Positions 49,244 through 58,139 of a stretch of 64,000 nucleotides of DNA are shown here, in pieces. The translations under genes were made by a program, and so were the position numbers. Each line of letters begins with the position of its first letter. Positions within the stretch are counted from its first letter, which is position 1. Source of the stretch: Haloglomus salinum (GTDB lineage Archaea; Halobacteriota; Halobacteria; Halobacteriales; Haloarculaceae); contig NZ_CP101153.1 of assembly GCF_024298825.1 (NCBI RefSeq), forward strand, positions 3,286,001-3,350,000, in the 5' to 3' direction. The notes below the pieces were generated by a model that ran no database searches, had not been told where the DNA came from, and saw only the letters and a list, made by a program, of their open reading frames with translations.

Positions 49244-51679
49244 TCACGTACCGTCGGTCGGCGTGTCGCCGTGCTCCCGGTAGCCACTGTCCGGAGCGGT
49301 GTCGTGTTCCCCGGCGTCCGGGAGCGTGAAGGTGAACGTGGTACCCTCGCCCAGGGTGGAGTCGACGGTTATCTCGCCGCCGTGGTGCTGGACGATCTTC
49401 CGGCAGAGCGCGAGGCCGACACCTGACCCGCCACTGGCGCCGACCGACGTGAACAGGTCGAAGATGTGTTCCTGTCGCTGTTGCGGGATTCCCGGTCCGG
49501 TGTCGGCCACTGCGAAGCGCCACCTCCCGCCTGCCTGTTCCACCCCGATGTCCACCGTGACGTGCCCCTCGCTGTGTGCGACAGCGTTGCTCAGGAGGTT
49601 CTGGAACAGTTTGGTCAGTTGCGTCCGGTTCGCCCGGACCGTCGGGAGCGCCTCGACGGTCACCTCGGCGTCCGCTTCCTCGATGGCGAGCATCTCCCGT
49701 ACCTCCGCCAGCACCGCGGTGCAGTCGACCGGCTCGTGGGCCGACTCGTCGAGGTCGACCCGCGAGAACTCGAGGATCTCGTCGATCATCCGCTGCATCC
49801 GGTCGGCGCCGTCGACGGCGAACTGGATGAACTCGTCGGCATCCTCGTCCAGTTCCCCGCCGTATCGCCGCTCGAGCAGGTTCAGGTAGCTCGATATCAT
49901 CCGCAGGGGCTCCTTCATGTCGTGGGAGACGGCGTAGGCGAACTGTTCGAGCTCCGCGTTCGACCGCTCGAGTTCCTCGACGAGTTCACTCAGCTCTTCA
50001 CGACGCTCCTCGAGTTCCTGCTGTCGTTCCTTCTGCTCGGTGATGTCGCGGATGACCGCCGTGAAGAGGTGGTCTCCGTCGACCCTGGTCTCGCCGAAGG
50101 AGAGGCCAAGCTGCACCTCGTGGCCATCACGGTGTTCACCGGGGACCTCGATCCAGTCCCAGTCGAGGTGCCGAGTTCCGTCCGTCTGGTACCGGTCGAG
50201 TGCCTGGAGGTGGTCCGGGGCGAGCCGGTCGGGGATGATTCGCGTCAGCGAGGTCCCGACCAGCGTCTCCGGCTCGTAACCGAAGATCTCCTCGACGGTG
50301 TCGTTCGCGAAGCGGACCGTGCTGTCGGCGTCGATGGTGATGACGGCCACCGAGGAGTTCTTCGTCAGTGCCTCGAACCGGTTCCCGGTCCGTTCGAGCT
50401 CCTGGTTCGCCGCCTCGAGTTGCGCGATGGTCTCCTCGAGTTCCACCCGGGTCTCCTCGAGCTCCCGTTCGCGCCGTTTGAGCGTCGTGATATCGCGTCC
50501 AGCTGTGATGATCCGCTCCACCTGGTCCCGCCGGTCGGCCATCGGTACCGAGCTGACCGAGAGCCACTCCCGGGAACCATCGGGACGCTCGACGGCGAGT
50601 TCACGGTCCATGACCGGTTCGCCCGTGGCGATGACACGCTCCGTCGGGAACTCCCCGGGGTCGAGCGGCTCCCCAGCCGCGTCGCGGATGGCGGCCGTCG
50701 CGCCTCCGGTATCGTCGCGGCCGTCGATACCGAGCGTGTCGAGGAGCTCCGTCGCACGGTCGTTCGCCCGGAGGCGGTCCCCCTCGGGTGAGTGAACCGC
50801 CACGGCGACGGGCACCGCGTCGAGGATGCGCTCGGTCAGGTGGTGTTGTTCGCGGAGCTGTCGCTCGCGCTCGCGCTGTTCGGTGAGGTCACGGGTGAAC
50901 TTCGCGAAGCCCCGAACCGCCCCGTCGTCGTCACGGAGTGCCCTGATGACGACGCTCGCCCAGAACTGCGACCCGTCCTTCCTGACCTGCCAGCCCTCGT
51001 CCGTGACGCGCCCGTGGGTCCGGGCCTCCGCGAGCAGGTTCGTGGGTCTGTTGCGCTCGGTGGCCGCCTCGGGGTAGAACGTGGAGACGTGGGCGCCGAG
51101 GATCTCCTCCCGGCGGTAGCCGTTCAGGTTGTGGGCTCCCCGGTTCCAGGATGTCACGTACCCTTCCGGGTCGAGCAGGAATATCGCGTGGTCCCTTATG
51201 CCGTCGACGAGGGCCCGGAACTCGTCGGCCTCGGCGGTGGTGAGTGCCTGCGTCGCGTTGCGTCGCTGCAGGACCCTCTCGACCGTGTCCACGAGCTGCT
51301 GGAGCGACCCGTCGCGCTCCTTGGAGATGTACTCGGTCACGCCCGCAGAGAGTGCATCGCTGGCCACGGCCTCGCTCCCGTCGGCCGTGTGGACGACGAA
51401 GGGGAGGTCTGGCCGGTCCTCCTGGAGCGACTCGTAGAGGCCGAGCCCGGTCCCGTCCGGGAGCGTCGCCTCGCTGACGATGCACTCGACCGGCTGGCGT
51501 TCGAGGTGCTCCCTGGCGGCACGGGCGGTGTCGACGGTCTCCACCGTGGGGATGTCGGCCTCCTCGAGCGCTGATACGGTCCGGCTCGTGGTCGGGTCGT
51601 TCGGATCGACCACCAGGACGACCGAGGGGGTATCGGCCTCCTCCGTCGGGTGGCTGTCCAGCGGATGGGGGTCCAGCAT
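49244..51679 (-). CDS. Receiver-PAS-PAS-PAS histidine kinase
   Basis: An 811-residue soluble kinase from ATG 51679. A receiver-like domain (about 18-130, VVLVVDPNDPTTSRTVSALE) comes first, but the phospho-acceptor position reads IVSEATLPDG, Glu 70 replacing Asp, which may mimic the phosphorylated state. Three PAS domains follow, near 145-265, 275-400 and 425-545 (EFRALVDGIRDHAIFLLDPE; AVPVAVAVHSPEGDRLRAND; ALTKNSSVAVITIDADSTVR), separated by coiled coils. The HisKA His is in FAYAVSHDMKEPLRMISSYL. The HATPase domain has NLLSNAVAHSEG, VADTGPGIPQQRQ and GSGVGLALCRKIV. It has no membrane segment and no neighbouring regulator. Confidence 0.9.
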   Translation of the reverse strand: MLDPHPLDSHPTEEADTPSVVLVVDPNDPTTSRTVSALEEADIPTVETVDTARAAREHLERQPVECIVSEATLPDGTGLGLYESLQEDRPDLPFVVHTADGSEAVASDALSAGVTEYISKERDGSLQQLVDTVERVLQRRNATQALTTAEADEFRALVDGIRDHAIFLLDPEGYVTSWNRGAHNLNGYRREEILGAHVSTFYPEAATERNRPTNLLAEARTHGRVTDEGWQVRKDGSQFWASVVIRALRDDDGAVRGFAKFTRDLTEQRERERQLREQHHLTERILDAVPVAVAVHSPEGDRLRANDRATELLDTLGIDGRDDTGGATAAIRDAAGEPLDPGEFPTERVIATGEPVMDRELAVERPDGSREWLSVSSVPMADRRDQVERIITAGRDITTLKRRERELEETRVELEETIAQLEAANQELERTGNRFEALTKNSSVAVITIDADSTVRFANDTVEEIFGYEPETLVGTSLTRIIPDRLAPDHLQALDRYQTDGTRHLDWDWIEVPGEHRDGHEVQLGLSFGETRVDGDHLFTAVIRDITEQKERQQELEERREELSELVEELERSNAELEQFAYAVSHDMKEPLRMISSYLNLLERRYGGELDEDADEFIQFAVDGADRMQRMIDEILEFSRVDLDESAHEPVDCTAVLAEVREMLAIEEADAEVTVEALPTVRANRTQLTKLFQNLLSNAVAHSEGHVTVDIGVEQAGGRWRFAVADTGPGIPQQRQEHIFDLFTSVGASGGSGVGLALCRKIVQHHGGEITVDSTLGEGTTFTFTLPDAGEHDTAPDSGYREHGDTPTDGT

Positions 51680-51941
51680 GCGTGTTCGGAACTCGACGGC
51701 GATACCTGCGCGTTCACGGATAGGTAGCGCCCACTCACGGATAAATAATCCCCAACGGTTACCGAGAGCAACATATCTGTCGGTGGATGTCCGCGTGGAA
51801 CGGGGATTCCGACGGCGCCCCGACGCTCCGATGCCCTGACGCTCTGACATCCCCCATGCTCTCTGCCCCCAGTACCCACCTCTACGGCCCCTACGACACC
51901 CCGCCGGCCAGAGTTATGGCCTGGCCCCTCTAGCGGCGACC

Positions 51942-52517
51942 ATGCCCTTCCTCACGGGCGACACGGTCGACCTGGAACCGCTCGACCCGGACGATGACGA
52001 CCACGTCGCCGTCTACCGGGCGTCGCGCAATCACCCCGCGATGCGCGTGACTGGTGCGTACGAGTCCGGCCTGACGAGCGGCGAGGCTCGCGAGCGCATC
52101 CGGGAGCGGCGGTCCGACGACCGCGGTGGTGCCCTCTGTGCTATCCGGGCGGAGGGCGAGCCGGTGGGATGGGCCGGCGTGACGCTCACCGACGACCGTG
52201 CACGCGTCGCGGAGGTCGACTACTACGTCCTGCCCGCGGGGCAGGGCAAGGGGTACGCGACCGACGCCGTCCGGACGCTCGTCGGGTACGCGTTCCGGGA
52301 CCTGAACGCCCACTCCGTCCTCGCCCGCCTCCGGGCCGACAACGACCCCAGCCGCCGGGTGGTCGGGAAGGTCGGTTTCACCCGCGAGGGCCGCCGGCGG
52401 GAGGCGTACTACCGGGAGGGCAACTACCACGATATCGACATCTACGGGCTGTTGCGCTCGGAGTGGCAGGCCCACGGGGCATCCGGGGAGTCCGCCGAAG
52501 GCGGCGTCGACGGGTAG
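51942..52517 (+). CDS. GNAT family (RimJ/RimL-like) N-acetyltransferase
   Basis: A 191-residue acetyltransferase: N-terminal VDLEPLDPDDDDHVAVYRAS, then AEVDYYVLPAGQGKGYATDA with the acetyl-CoA-binding Q-G-K-G-Y-A motif, LVGYAFRDLNAHSVLARLRA and VVGKVGFTREGRRREAYYRE. The last two strands and the final REGNYHDIDIYGLLRSEW match RimJ-type enzymes acting on protein N-termini or small amines. The acceptor is unknown. A charged, Gly-rich tail ends the protein. Single gene. Confidence 0.9.
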   Translation: MPFLTGDTVDLEPLDPDDDDHVAVYRASRNHPAMRVTGAYESGLTSGEARERIRERRSDDRGGALCAIRAEGEPVGWAGVTLTDDRARVAEVDYYVLPAGQGKGYATDAVRTLVGYAFRDLNAHSVLARLRADNDPSRRVVGKVGFTREGRRREAYYREGNYHDIDIYGLLRSEWQAHGASGESAEGGVDG

Positions 52518-52760
52518 CACGCCGGGGGTGTAGAACAGGTCCGGCTCCGGACGTACGACGATGTGTCGTGCACGGCGCTCCGACACACCGAGTTCCGGAC
52601 CGGCGGCCGGCGCTTCCGGTTCGGCGACGGCGACTTCCGCGTCACCGTCGAGAGCAACCCCGGGTCGGCCGAGGAGTCGGACGTGAGGACGACCGGGAGG
52701 ACGGCCGACGGGGCGGCCACCGGATTCCGGTCCCGACCGAGGGACCGACGGAGTAACGCC

Positions 52761-54005
52761 TCAGTCGTCGTCGCGGTCGACGGGCGTCGCCGCGGTGTCG
52801 GCGTCGTCGGGGTCGTTCTGCGGTGACGACGGGTGGTAGTCGGTCTCGTACTCGCCGGGGCTGTTGTCGACGCGGTCGGGGGTGATGCGGCCGCCGAGCA
52901 GCATGTAGTCGAGCACGGTGCAGTGGAGCATCGCCTCGACGACGGGCACCGCGCGCGGCGGGAGCGACGGGTCGTGGCGGCCGACCACCTGCACCTGCTT
53001 GTGCTCCTCGGTCTCCCAGTCGTAGGTGGTCTGCTCCTTCGGGATACTCGTCGGGGCGTGCCAGGTCACCTCGCCGTAGATGGGCTCGCCCGTCGTGATA
53101 CCGCCCTGCAGGCCGCCGTGGTCGTTGCCCACGGGGACGGGGTCGCCCTCCTCCGCGACGACCGTGTCGGCGTCGGGGGCATCCTCCTCACCCATCCGGG
53201 TCCAGTCCTCGTTGCGGTCGATGCCCCGGACCGAGCGGGCCTCGCGCCCGAGGCCGAACTCGAACGCCGTGGTCGCGGGAATCGCCATCATCGCCTGACC
53301 GAGGCGCGCGGGGAACGCGTCGAACCGCGGGGCACCCAGGCCGCGAGGCACGCCGCGGGCCTCGAAGTAGATGGAGCCGCCGATGGAGTCACCCTCCTCC
53401 TGGTAGCGGTCGATGGCGTCGCGCATCTCCTCGGCCGTCTCCGGGTCCGCACAGCGGACCTCGTTCTCCTCGGTGTGTTCGAGCATCTCCTCGAAGCTGA
53501 CCTCGGGCGCCTCGATGTCGCCGATCTGGTTGACGTGGGCCTTGATCTGCACGTCGTGGTCGCTTGCCGCGAGGACGGCCTTCGCGACCGCGCCCGCGGC
53601 CACCCAGTTCACCGTCTCCCGGGCCGAGGAGCGCCCGCCGCCGCCCCAGTTCCGGGTGCCGAACTTCGCGGAGTAGGTGTAGTCGCCGTGCGAGGGACGT
53701 GGCGCCGTCACGAACGGCTCGTACTTGCCCGAGCGCGCGTCCTTGTTCTGGATGACCATCCCGATGGGCGTGCCCGTGGTGTAGCCGTCCTGCACGCCGG
53801 ACTTGATGGACACCTCGTCCGGTTCGCCCCGCGATGTCGTTATCATCGACTGCCCGGGCTTGCGCCGGTCGAGCTCGCGCTGGACCGTCTCCTCGTCGAT
53901 GGGGACGCCCGCCGGACACCCCGACACCGTACAGCCCATCGCCTCGCCGTGGCTCTCGCCGAACGTCGTGAACCGGAAGAGCCGACCGAACTCGTTGCCG
54001 TTCAT
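52761..54005 (-). CDS. aroC: Chorismate synthase
   Basis: A 414-residue enzyme catalysing the last step of the shikimate pathway, EPSP to chorismate, with reduced FMN. Family motifs are present: FRFTTFGESHGEAMGCTVSG (signature 1), RPSHGDYTYSAKFGTRNWGG then GRSSARETVNWVAAGAVAKA, and GNDHGGLQGGITTGEPIYGE with VVEAMLHCTVLDYMLLGG near the end. The ~30-residue C-terminal extension is acidic, as is usual in haloarchaea. ATG 54005. The next gene, at 54508, runs in the same direction 502 bases away. Single gene. Confidence 0.95.
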   Translation of the reverse strand: MNGNEFGRLFRFTTFGESHGEAMGCTVSGCPAGVPIDEETVQRELDRRKPGQSMITTSRGEPDEVSIKSGVQDGYTTGTPIGMVIQNKDARSGKYEPFVTAPRPSHGDYTYSAKFGTRNWGGGGRSSARETVNWVAAGAVAKAVLAASDHDVQIKAHVNQIGDIEAPEVSFEEMLEHTEENEVRCADPETAEEMRDAIDRYQEEGDSIGGSIYFEARGVPRGLGAPRFDAFPARLGQAMMAIPATTAFEFGLGREARSVRGIDRNEDWTRMGEEDAPDADTVVAEEGDPVPVGNDHGGLQGGITTGEPIYGEVTWHAPTSIPKEQTTYDWETEEHKQVQVVGRHDPSLPPRAVPVVEAMLHCTVLDYMLLGGRITPDRVDNSPGEYETDYHPSSPQNDPDDADTAATPVDRDDD

Positions 54006-54507
54006 TGCGATAGTGTGCGAGGTGGTGGCATTTAGGTGGTGCGTTCCGGGCAGGGCTGTCGGACGCGCCGGCGCCGAGCGGCCGCAGGCCCCAGGCCGCG
54101 TTCGGTGAGGTCCTGTAACGGCAGATTATCTGAGAGGGGCGGATACAATTCTATTGTATCCGTAATATACATCAAATATCCTCAATTTATCTCTAATGCG
54201 ACCGGTATGTCGAGATAGACGGTCCGGCACGGCGGCCTGCACGGGCAGGTCGGTTCGGCGCCCCGGGAGTGGTGCCCGCTACGGCCGGTGACTTCGCCGC
54301 CGGAGACAGGCACCTCGGCGTTCGGAGAACGGGTATGCACAGCATTCCGCGCTACTTGCTGGGGTCCTCGGAGATGCCGTGGTACGTTCGGGGGGTCTCG
54401 CCCTTCTGGTCGCCACCGCGGTCGGGACGGTCGTGCTGTGGCAGTTCCCTGGGGCGCTCACTCTGCCGTTCTGATTGTGGCTTCCGACGCCGCCAGCCGG
54501 GGCGCTC
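54006..54507. other. Intergenic region with AT-rich promoter and a frameshifted short open frame
   Basis: About 500 bases without a firm gene. 54140-54205 is markedly AT-rich (TACAATTCTATTGTATCC, an inverted repeat, then ATATACATCAAATATCC). From GTG 54289 a frame reads TSPPETGTSAFGE; continued one base later in another frame it gives NGYAQHSALLAGVLGDAVVR then SGGLALLVATAVGTVVLWQF and ends LPF at TGA 54471-54473. This looks like a one-helix membrane protein broken by a single-base insertion, or coincidence. It is on the opposite strand from aroC. Confidence 0.35.
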
Positions 54508-55650
54508 TCACTCGGGATACTCCCCCCGCTCCCGGAGCGCGGCCACGACCGCCCGTACCCGGTCGGCCCGCCGTTCCGGCACGACGAGCGTCCGACCGTC
54601 GTAGGTCGCGACTACGAGGTCGTCGACATCGACGACCGTGACGTGTGCCTCCGGTCCGGCCGCCAGCGTGCAGCCCGCGCTGTCGATGGCCACCGACCGG
54701 CCCTCCCCGGCGACGACGTTCCCGTCGGCGTCCCGTTCGAGCAACGAGTCCAGCGCGTCCCACGTTCCGAGGTCGTCCCAGTCGAAGTCGGCGGGGACGA
54801 CGAACACCCTGTGAGCGCCCCCTGTCTCCTCGCTCTCGTCTCCGGCGCCGCCGTGCCGCTCCAGCACGGCGTGGTCGATGCTCACGTCCTCGATACCCTC
54901 GTAGCCGGCCTCGGGGACACCGTCGTCGCACGCCTCGACCAGCGGCGCGAGTGGCGAGGCCCGCGCGGCAGCGAGCAAGGCCTCGGGTGTCCACGCGAAC
55001 GTGCCGGCGTTCCAGAGATAGCCCGCCTGCCGGTAGCGCGCGGCCGCGCCGGCATCGGGCTTCTCGTAGAACGTCTCGACGGTGTGGTAGTGGGCGCCAT
55101 CTCCCCCGCCACCGTCGTGCGTCCGTTCCTCGCCCGGTTTCAGGTAGCCGTAGCCCGTCGCGGCGCTGTCGGGGTCGATACCGAGCAGGACGAGCCCACC
55201 CGTCTCGACGGCGACGCCAGCCGCCCGCTCCATCGTCGCGGCGAACCCGTCGCCGACGTGGTGGTCGCTGGGAAGACAGCACAGCACGCAGTCGCCGACG
55301 GCCTCCCGAACGCGGTGGGCGGCGTAGACGAGCGCGGGGCCCGTGTCGCGCGCCGCCGGTTCCACGAGGACAGTCGCCTCGCTGTCGAGGTCGGCCACCG
55401 CCTCGCGGGCTCGCTCGGCCGTCGCCGGCGATGCGAGGACGAACGTCCGGTCGGCGAAGGCGGCGCGCTCGACGGTACGTGCGAGCAGCGAGCGGCTGGT
55501 GCCGAAGTCGAGGAACTGCTTCTCGCGCCCCGGCCGACTCGCCGGATACAGTCTGGTTCCCGTCCCGCCGGCCATCACGAGCGCGACCGTCGGTCGCCCT
55601 CGCTCAATCCCGCCGTCGGTTTCGGCGGTGGGTTCGGTGTCCGTCTGCAT
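54508..55650 (-). CDS. Mannose-1-phosphate guanylyltransferase-like nucleotidyltransferase
   Basis: A 380-residue sugar nucleotidyltransferase from ATG 55650. Signature blocks: VALVMAGGTGTRLYPASRPG (about 24-43) then REKQFLDF with the KQF Lys, LPSDHHVGDG (the substrate-binding P-S-D-H), TGYGYLKPGEE, FYEKPDAGAAARYRQAGYLW, then NAGTFAWTPEAL and VPADFDWDDLGTWDALDSL with its metal Asp. These fit the GDP-mannose pyrophosphorylase family, which activates mannose 1-phosphate for glycosylation. The C-terminal mannose-6-phosphate isomerase domain of bacterial bifunctional enzymes is absent. Confidence 0.9.
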   Translation of the reverse strand: MQTDTEPTAETDGGIERGRPTVALVMAGGTGTRLYPASRPGREKQFLDFGTSRSLLARTVERAAFADRTFVLASPATAERAREAVADLDSEATVLVEPAARDTGPALVYAAHRVREAVGDCVLCCLPSDHHVGDGFAATMERAAGVAVETGGLVLLGIDPDSAATGYGYLKPGEERTHDGGGGDGAHYHTVETFYEKPDAGAAARYRQAGYLWNAGTFAWTPEALLAAARASPLAPLVEACDDGVPEAGYEGIEDVSIDHAVLERHGGAGDESEETGGAHRVFVVPADFDWDDLGTWDALDSLLERDADGNVVAGEGRSVAIDSAGCTLAAGPEAHVTVVDVDDLVVATYDGRTLVVPERRADRVRAVVAALRERGEYPE

Positions 55651-55772
55651 ACGTCGTCCGACGGCAGCACCCGGCAAAAGCACACGTGTCGCCGCCTGCC
55701 GTCCACGGCGGCGCTCGCGTGGACACCGGCCGGCCAACAAGGCTTATCAGCCGACGCTACCCGTCCCCGACC

Positions 55773-56591
55773 GTGCCCTCGACCGATACTGCCGGACTCA
55801 CCTACCGGCTGGTCCTCGCGCTCTATCTCGCCACTGGTGCCGCTGCCACCGTGGTGGCGGCGCTGGTCGCTGACGAGGCGACTGCCGGCCTCGTCGCCGT
55901 CGGCGCCGTGGGCACCTGGCTCGGGGGGACGGTCCTCGCCGCGGCAGCGCTCGGCTGGGTCGGAGTTCCCCGGTGGCTCCATCCCCGGCCGCTCTACGCG
56001 GCCGGCCGGTCGTGGCTCCCGGCGCTGGGCGGCCTCGTACTCGCCAGTACCGGAGTCGGTGTGGTCGTGAGTGGTCGAGGCGCAGGGGCGGCGGCAACCC
56101 TGCTCCTCGGCGGTGCGGCCGTCGCGACGCTGGGCTGGGTGGTACGGGCGATGGCGAGAAATGCCGAGGCGAGGGCACGCCTCGACGGTTCCGAGGTGGT
56201 CGCGTGGCAGGCCCGCCCGGCGAAACGACGCCGGGTCGCGTGGTACACTGCCGGGGGACTGTTCGTGGCGGTCGTTCTCGGCGTGATGCTCTGGACCCGG
56301 GACTGGTCGTTCCTCGGTTCCCTCGGTGTCGGAATCGCGCTCGCCGCACAGGGCGCCAACCGGACGCAGTACTGGCTCGGTGACCGGACGCTGGTGTACG
56401 GCAACCCGCAGGTCCGCTACCTGCTCGTCGCCGGCGACGTGACGGGGGTCCGTCACACCGACGCGGCCATCAGCATCGAGCGGCGGGGATGGCGGCCGCC
56501 CCGGACGCTCGACCCGGCCGACCTCTCGGACCCACGGGCCGTCGTCGCGGCACTGGACCGACTCGCTGCGACGACCGACACAGGTGGGTAG
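55773..56591 (+). CDS. Polytopic membrane protein with a PH-like C-terminal segment
   Basis: A 272-residue membrane protein starting at GTG 55773 (PSTDTAGLTYRLVLALYLAT). Helices lie at about 9-30, 36-60, 75-95, 100-125, 150-170 and 175-190. After about 195 comes a soluble tail: TQYWLGDRTLVYGNPQVRYL, VAGDVTGVRHTDAAISIERR and TLDPADLSDPRAVVAALDRL, which has the strand pattern of a PH-like domain. The function is unknown. It converges with the UspA gene, with the stop codons only a base apart. Confidence 0.75.
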   Translation: MPSTDTAGLTYRLVLALYLATGAAATVVAALVADEATAGLVAVGAVGTWLGGTVLAAAALGWVGVPRWLHPRPLYAAGRSWLPALGGLVLASTGVGVVVSGRGAGAAATLLLGGAAVATLGWVVRAMARNAEARARLDGSEVVAWQARPAKRRRVAWYTAGGLFVAVVLGVMLWTRDWSFLGSLGVGIALAAQGANRTQYWLGDRTLVYGNPQVRYLLVAGDVTGVRHTDAAISIERRGWRPPRTLDPADLSDPRAVVAALDRLAATTDTGG

Positions 56592-57029
56592 TCAGTCGAC
56601 ACTCCTGACGATGTACACGTCGTAGGTCGCGCTCGAGACGACCGTATCACCGACACTGCTGACCGGGGAGACGACGCGCCCGGCGTTGTCGCTCCCGAGG
56701 ACGACCACGTTCGCACCGAGGTCGTACGCCGTCCGACGGAGGCGCTTTGCCACATCACGATGGTGTGCATCGTCGAGCGTCTCGAGCCGGAACTCCACGT
56801 CCGGCGCGAGCTGCTCGGCCTCGGTGGCGAACTGCTCGGCCCACTCGCTCGGCTCGTAGTCGGGCTCTCGCGCCACCCAGCCCTGCTCCCTGGCGTACAG
56901 CGAATCGTCGGGGACGACGCTGACCGCGACGACCCGCTGGTCGAGTGCATCCCCCAGTTCGACCCCCCGACGGAGTGCGGCTCTGGACAGGTCGGAGCCA
57001 TCGTACGCGACCATGACCGTCATACTCAC
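56592..57029 (-). CDS. UspA-type universal stress protein
   Basis: A 145-residue single-domain UspA protein: MTVMVAYDGSDLSRAALRRG, VELGDALDQRVVAVSVVPDD, then TLDDAHHRDVAKRLRRTAYD and LGANVVVLGSDNAGRVVSPV. The C-terminal loop G-x2-G and S-x-V-G-D-T resembles the ATP-binding G-2x-G-9x-G-S/T motif but is slightly off, so ATP binding is possible rather than certain. Haloarchaeal UspA genes are numerous and stress-linked. Single gene. Confidence 0.88.
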   Translation of the reverse strand: MSMTVMVAYDGSDLSRAALRRGVELGDALDQRVVAVSVVPDDSLYAREQGWVAREPDYEPSEWAEQFATEAEQLAPDVEFRLETLDDAHHRDVAKRLRRTAYDLGANVVVLGSDNAGRVVSPVSSVGDTVVSSATYDVYIVRSVD

Positions 57030-57080
57030 GGCTTCGACGCGGGCACTGATAGTTCTCCGTGGTGAGCCCGACCCACCGGG

Positions 57081-58052
57081 TCAGACACCGTCTGGAAGCT
57101 CGATGACCTCGCCGTCCACCTCGACGGTCGGGTCGCGGATGATGCCGTCCTGGTGGATGGGTGCCTCCGTCTCGCCACCGATTCCGGAGTCGTCGCCGAT
57201 GGCGATGTGGACGGTGCCGGCGGCCTTCTCGTCGAGCAGGACGCTCCCGACGAGTTCGGTAACGCCGGTGTTGGTCCCGATGCCCAGCTCCGCGAGGTTG
57301 TAGGCCGCGTCGCCGGCAGTTTCGGCTGCGCGCTCGAACTCCTCGCGCATCACCTCGTCGTCGATGCCCGTCACCTGCCCGTCCTCGACCTCGAAGGTGA
57401 GGGTCTGTCCCTCCTCGAGCAGGCCGTGCGGGTCCATCGTCCCGTCGACGACGAACCGGCCGTCGGCGGTCTCGGGCGCGATGAACACCTCGCCCGCCGG
57501 GAGGTTCGAGAAGGCACCATCCTCGGCGATGTCGCCCGTGTCGGCCAGCCACTCGCGGCTCCCGGGACGGAACGTGATGTCCGTCCCGAGGTCCGTCGTC
57601 ACGCGGACCTCGTCGGCGTCGGCCACCTTCGCCAGCATCCGGTCGCACTCCGAGGCGATGGCCTCGTAGTCGGCAGCCAGCCCCGTCTCGAACACCTCGC
57701 GGGTGATGCCAGGGAGGGTCGCCCCGCGTGCGCCGGCATCGCACGCCTCCGTCCGCGCGTTCGTGTGACTGATACTCTTCGAGGTCGGTGCGAGGAAGGC
57801 ATCACAGCCCGACATCGCCGTGGCCACGCCCGTGGTCGGCTCCTCGCCGTGCTGGCTTCCGACGGGGTAGGTGACCAGCGACACGTCGTCGGTCACCTCG
57901 CTGCCCGCGAGGTAGCACTCCTCGCCGATGACCGCCCGCTTCTCGTCGGTGACGACGACCAGCGACTCGCCCGGCTGCAGTTCGAGACACTGTCGGACGG
58001 CCGTCCGCGCCGCCGCCGCCATCGGTCCGCGCTCCGCGTCGGAATCGCTCAT
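57081..58052 (-). CDS. Aminopeptidase (M29-like, leucyl aminopeptidase family)
   Basis: A 323-residue metallopeptidase from ATG 58052. N-terminal AAARTAVRQCLELQPGESLV and VVTDEKRAVIGEECYLAGSE; middle SKSISHTNARTEACDAGARG; C-terminal GDIAEDGAFSNLPAGEVFIA, with GRFVVDGTMDPHGLL, ELGIGTNTGVTELVGSVLLD, AAGTVHIAIGDDSGIGGETE and the terminal HQDGIIRDPTVEVDG. The Glu, His and Asp of these blocks are the metal ligands of aminopeptidase T-like enzymes, which remove N-terminal amino acids. Halophilic members are usually annotated as leucyl aminopeptidases. Single gene. Confidence 0.87.
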   Translation of the reverse strand: MSDSDAERGPMAAAARTAVRQCLELQPGESLVVVTDEKRAVIGEECYLAGSEVTDDVSLVTYPVGSQHGEEPTTGVATAMSGCDAFLAPTSKSISHTNARTEACDAGARGATLPGITREVFETGLAADYEAIASECDRMLAKVADADEVRVTTDLGTDITFRPGSREWLADTGDIAEDGAFSNLPAGEVFIAPETADGRFVVDGTMDPHGLLEEGQTLTFEVEDGQVTGIDDEVMREEFERAAETAGDAAYNLAELGIGTNTGVTELVGSVLLDEKAAGTVHIAIGDDSGIGGETEAPIHQDGIIRDPTVEVDGEVIELPDGV

Positions 58053-58139
58053 AGCCGGCATCCGGTCGGCGGCGGCATAGTGGTTCCCCACCGGCGGCGT
58101 ACGGGTGACTGCGTCCGGACACTCCTCGGGGCCGTGCGG

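Noticed and set aside
52563-52826. Short plus-strand open frame between the acetyltransferase gene and aroC
   Set aside because: A short stretch (ALRHTEFRTGGRRFRFGDGD) looks possible, but the rest is Arg/Thr-rich and it runs into the 3' end of aroC; not supportable as a gene.
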